From assembly GCA_016840025.1 (NCBI GenBank), contig JAEOTF010000477.1:1-24619 (forward strand): a stretch of 24,619 bases of DNA, given 5' to 3'. Shown piece after piece: positions 22,484 through 24,619 of this stretch; position 1 is the stretch's first letter; the number at the start of each line of letters is the position of its first letter. The translations under genes were made by a program, and so were the position numbers. A model generated the notes under the pieces. It was not told where the DNA came from, did not search any database, and worked only from the letters and a program-made list of their open reading frames with translations. The stretch comes from Candidatus Hodarchaeota archaeon. GTDB taxonomy: Archaea > Asgardarchaeota > Heimdallarchaeia > Hodarchaeales > YT1-039.

Positions 22484-23986
22484 TCAGAATTTATAGAATT
22501 GGGAATACTTTTCTCTCAAATATTTGAGGAAATATTTCGGAGTGAGTTCTTCTCCCGTTACATGCTTGATTAAATCTAAAGGGTCATAACGATTGCCCAA
22601 CTGATGAATATTTTTCACCAACCAGTCTTTAAGTGTTAAGACATCGCCTTGTCTTAGTTTTTCCTTCCAATCAGGGATATCTTTGGCTAATTGGTTTAGA
22701 AGTTGGGCTCCGTAGAGATTCCCTAGTGCATAGTTAGGGAAATAGCCATAATTGCCATTTGCCCAGTGTGGATCTTGTAGGAGTCCTTGTGCGTCATTCG
22801 GTACGTCTAAGCCAAAATAGTCCTTCATTTTCGCATTCCATACACGAGGTAGATCTTCAACAGCTATCTTCCCTGCAAAAATATCCCTTTCCATCTCATA
22901 ACGCAAAATGATATGTAAGGAGTAAGTCAGTTCATCCGCTTCTACTCGAATAAAAGAATTTTCGACTTTGTTTAAAGCATGGACAAACGACTTGAGCTCT
23001 ACGTCATCGAATACGCCTTCGGTGATTTTCTTGAACTTTGGTAAAAAGAATTCCCAAAATTCCGGACTACGTCCAATCATGTTCTCGAAGAAACGGGATT
23101 GGGATTCATGTATACCGTATGAACAAAAATCACTAATAGGTTGTCTATGATATTCTCTAGGGGAATTTTGTCCATAAATAGCATGTCCCGACTCATGCAT
23201 CACTGCTAAGAAGCTACTTGCAAAATCTTCTTCGTCATAACGAGTTGTGATTCTAACATCATCCAAGAATCCACTGGTAAATGGATGTACAGTTGTATCA
23301 AGACGTCCAGCCTCAATATCGTAGCCAATTATTGGTAAAACATCATGTTCCAATTTTTGTTGCGCTGGAATAGGACAATGCCTTTTAATTAGGCTCAAAT
23401 CAGGTTGATTTGGAGAAGATAAGACTTGTTGAATCAGCGGGACCAATCCTGCTTTTAATTCGACATATAACTCTGTATATAGGGCTGAGGTAAAACCTGG
23501 TTCAAAATCATCTAACATAATCTCGTATGGAGGTTTTTTAGAGTCAATATAGTTAGCTCTCTGTCTCTGAAGGTCAATCATCTTCTTAAGAATGGGTTTG
23601 AAAAGATCAAAGTTCGATTCTTCTCTAGCCTTAGTCCATATTTGATAGGACTTAGTGCGATGTTTTGTAATTTCTTGGACTAGTTCATTAGGTACTTTTG
23701 TTTCACGATCATAATTGCGTTGAATTAAGTAAATATTTCTCTTTTGCAAGTCTGTAAGAGAGTGAAATTCAACATGATTTTGAATGTCTTTCAACAATTT
23801 CCCTATCTGAGGATCTACCACTTTTTTATGTACCTCGCCGCTTAAATATGCTAGTTGGTCTCCTCGTTGTTTGGTTCCCTTTGAAGGCATTTTAGTCCGC
23901 ATATCCCAGAATAAAATGGATTGTATTTCACCTAGTAATGCAATCTCGGAAACTTTGTCCATTAATCGTTGATATAGCTCTTCCAA
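22484..23986 (-). CDS. M32 metallocarboxypeptidase (carboxypeptidase Taq type), copy 2
   Basis: A 500-aa paralogue of the gene just downstream. It keeps the whole active site: HESGH (264-268, Glu265 catalytic), the zinc ligand Glu294 in GIHESQSRFFEN, HPFTSG with DDVRITTRYDEEDF, IRVEADELTYSLHIILRYE and GYFPNYALGNLYGAQL. Both copies therefore look active, and differences in the N-terminal third (for example LFWDMRTKMPSKG against IGWDFEVMMPPKG) may alter substrate choice (inference). The start is TTG 23986 with AAAGGAGATT upstream; the ATG at 23990 is out of frame. It is the first gene of the pair, and a TATA-like box lies about 40 bases upstream. It is cytosolic, with no export signal. Confidence 0.95.
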   Translation of the reverse strand: MEELYQRLMDKVSEIALLGEIQSILFWDMRTKMPSKGTKQRGDQLAYLSGEVHKKVVDPQIGKLLKDIQNHVEFHSLTDLQKRNIYLIQRNYDRETKVPNELVQEITKHRTKSYQIWTKAREESNFDLFKPILKKMIDLQRQRANYIDSKKPPYEIMLDDFEPGFTSALYTELYVELKAGLVPLIQQVLSSPNQPDLSLIKRHCPIPAQQKLEHDVLPIIGYDIEAGRLDTTVHPFTSGFLDDVRITTRYDEEDFASSFLAVMHESGHAIYGQNSPREYHRQPISDFCSYGIHESQSRFFENMIGRSPEFWEFFLPKFKKITEGVFDDVELKSFVHALNKVENSFIRVEADELTYSLHIILRYEMERDIFAGKIAVEDLPRVWNAKMKDYFGLDVPNDAQGLLQDPHWANGNYGYFPNYALGNLYGAQLLNQLAKDIPDWKEKLRQGDVLTLKDWLVKNIHQLGNRYDPLDLIKHVTGEELTPKYFLKYLREKYSQFYKF

Positions 23987-24020
23987 TCATTTAATCTCCT
24001 TTAGGATAAGTCAAAATCAT

Positions 24021-24030
24021 TGATATAGCC
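24021..24030 (-). promoter_or_regulatory. TATA-like box for the M32 gene pair
   Basis: The minus strand reads GGCTATATCA, about 40 bases before the TTG start at 23986. Transcription would begin near 24001, just before the AAAGGAG ribosome-binding site. Confidence 0.35.
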
Positions 24031-24156
24031 AGGAATCTCATTCAGTTTTTAACTAAATTGTAAATGTTGACTAATACATGTCTACCAGAGTCTGATGTAG
24101 ATTAGCTCTCTTCTAAAAGTAAGGAAAAAGGGGTACGTATAGCTTTATTTTCTACT

Positions 24157-24619
24157 TTAAGACCGTTCTTGCATTAAGCTTGTGATATTGGTGGCATGAT
24201 AGGTCAGGACTTCTCCATTAAGCAAATAACAGGACGTGCCATACGGATGGACTCCATTCTGAGCATCTTTACAGTCTGCAATTAAGAGCCTTTGAACTGG
24301 TATATTCGCTTGTTTTGCATAGTCTTCTATGGCTTTTATCATTCTTGGTGTATAGGGGCATTGATGGGTCTCAAAAATCGTAAAACCAATTGGATATTGC
24401 TTTCTTCTTTCTTCCATCCCTGTACTAAATTTAGGCAGAGAAGCTGACTCTGAAAAACGTTTTACATATAGTTTAAAAGAAGGTGGAAAAGTAGCAACGA
24501 TTTTAAAACCATTTTTTTTGAAAAGCCCTGGCAGTGGTAAATAGGTGCTCTTTTCAGTTACCACTGCAACTCCATTCATACCCTTAGCATCTTTTAAACA
24601 TTGTTCAAGCAGCAGTGAA
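24157..24619 (-). CDS. GNAT acetyltransferase with YoaP-like C-terminal domain, 5'-truncated by window edge
   Basis: The frame is open from the right edge to TAA 24157-24159; 153 residues are visible. The ATG at 24579 is internal, since the 13 codons before it read SLLLEQCLKDAKG and continue a GNAT helix. The visible part is the end of a GNAT domain (GVAVVTEKSTYLPLPGLFKK, then NGFKIV), a linker (SASLPKFSTGMEERRK) and a YoaP-like, thioredoxin-fold region. That region has GFTIFETHQCPYTPRMIKAI, with a single cysteine where thioredoxins have CxxC, then DCKDAQNGVHPYGTSCYLLN and a final strand GEVLTYHATN. This domain order is known for YoaP-type acetyltransferases. Its substrate is unknown. It precedes the M32 pair on the same strand but is separated by 170 bases with a T-rich stretch (CCCCTTTTTCCTTACTTTT on the minus strand near 24115-24135), so it is probably a separate transcript. 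Confidence 0.8.
   Translation of the reverse strand, partial: SLLLEQCLKDAKGMNGVAVVTEKSTYLPLPGLFKKNGFKIVATFPPSFKLYVKRFSESASLPKFSTGMEERRKQYPIGFTIFETHQCPYTPRMIKAIEDYAKQANIPVQRLLIADCKDAQNGVHPYGTSCYLLNGEVLTYHATNITSLMQERS

Noticed and set aside
2865..24619. Four acetyltransferase-like genes in one window as a modification cluster
   Set aside because: They belong to different GNAT groups, sit in separate transcripts and are common in such genomes, so position alone does not support a joint system.

Overview
This AT-rich window is very probably archaeal. It carries a RIO1-type atypical kinase, TATA-box-like promoters, Shine-Dalgarno sites mixed with short-leader promoters, many TTG and GTG starts, and surface proteins rich in N-glycosylation sequons with a single C-terminal membrane anchor. 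The giant anchored subtilase with Asp/Asn-rich repeats and the mix of archaeal and bacterial-type families would suit an Asgard archaeon, perhaps of the Heimdallarchaeia type. That placement is inference; no rRNA or other phylogenetic marker is present.

Layout. 1-1901, minus strand: a small basic 56-residue ORF, a RIO1-family kinase and the N-terminal part of a GNAT acetyltransferase, closely spaced like an operon. 1940-2443: a gene-poor stretch with inverted repeats and a possible decayed toxin gene. 2444-3452, minus: a small antitoxin-like coiled-coil protein and a RimJ/RimL-type acetyltransferase. 3707-12805, minus: a 9-kb block of five genes read right to left. These are a fused DppB-DppC permease (635 aa), two paralogous glycoprotein-like surface proteins (372 and about 376 aa), a 905-aa fused permease with extra membrane segments, and a third fused permease (619 aa, or 634 aa if a -1 frameshift is read). 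No ABC ATPase or solute-binding protein is in the window. 13070-19233: a divergent pair, a 371-aa anchored secreted protein (minus) and a 1644-aa anchored subtilase (plus). 19295-20440, minus: a GNAT-TPR fusion. 20858-23986, minus: two tandem M32 carboxypeptidases. 24157-24619, minus: the C-terminal part of a GNAT-YoaP protein that runs off the right edge.

Taken together, the centre and right of the window read as a peptide-scavenging region: a surface protease makes peptides, the permease block would import them, and cytosolic metallocarboxypeptidases would trim them. The most unusual content is the permease block. Each permease joins the B and C domains in one chain. Their C halves seem to lack about 16 residues of the usual coupling loop. 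The block includes twin anchored beta-rich proteins where a binding protein would be expected. One permease seems to hide its conserved C-terminal tail behind a -1 frame change at an A-tract.
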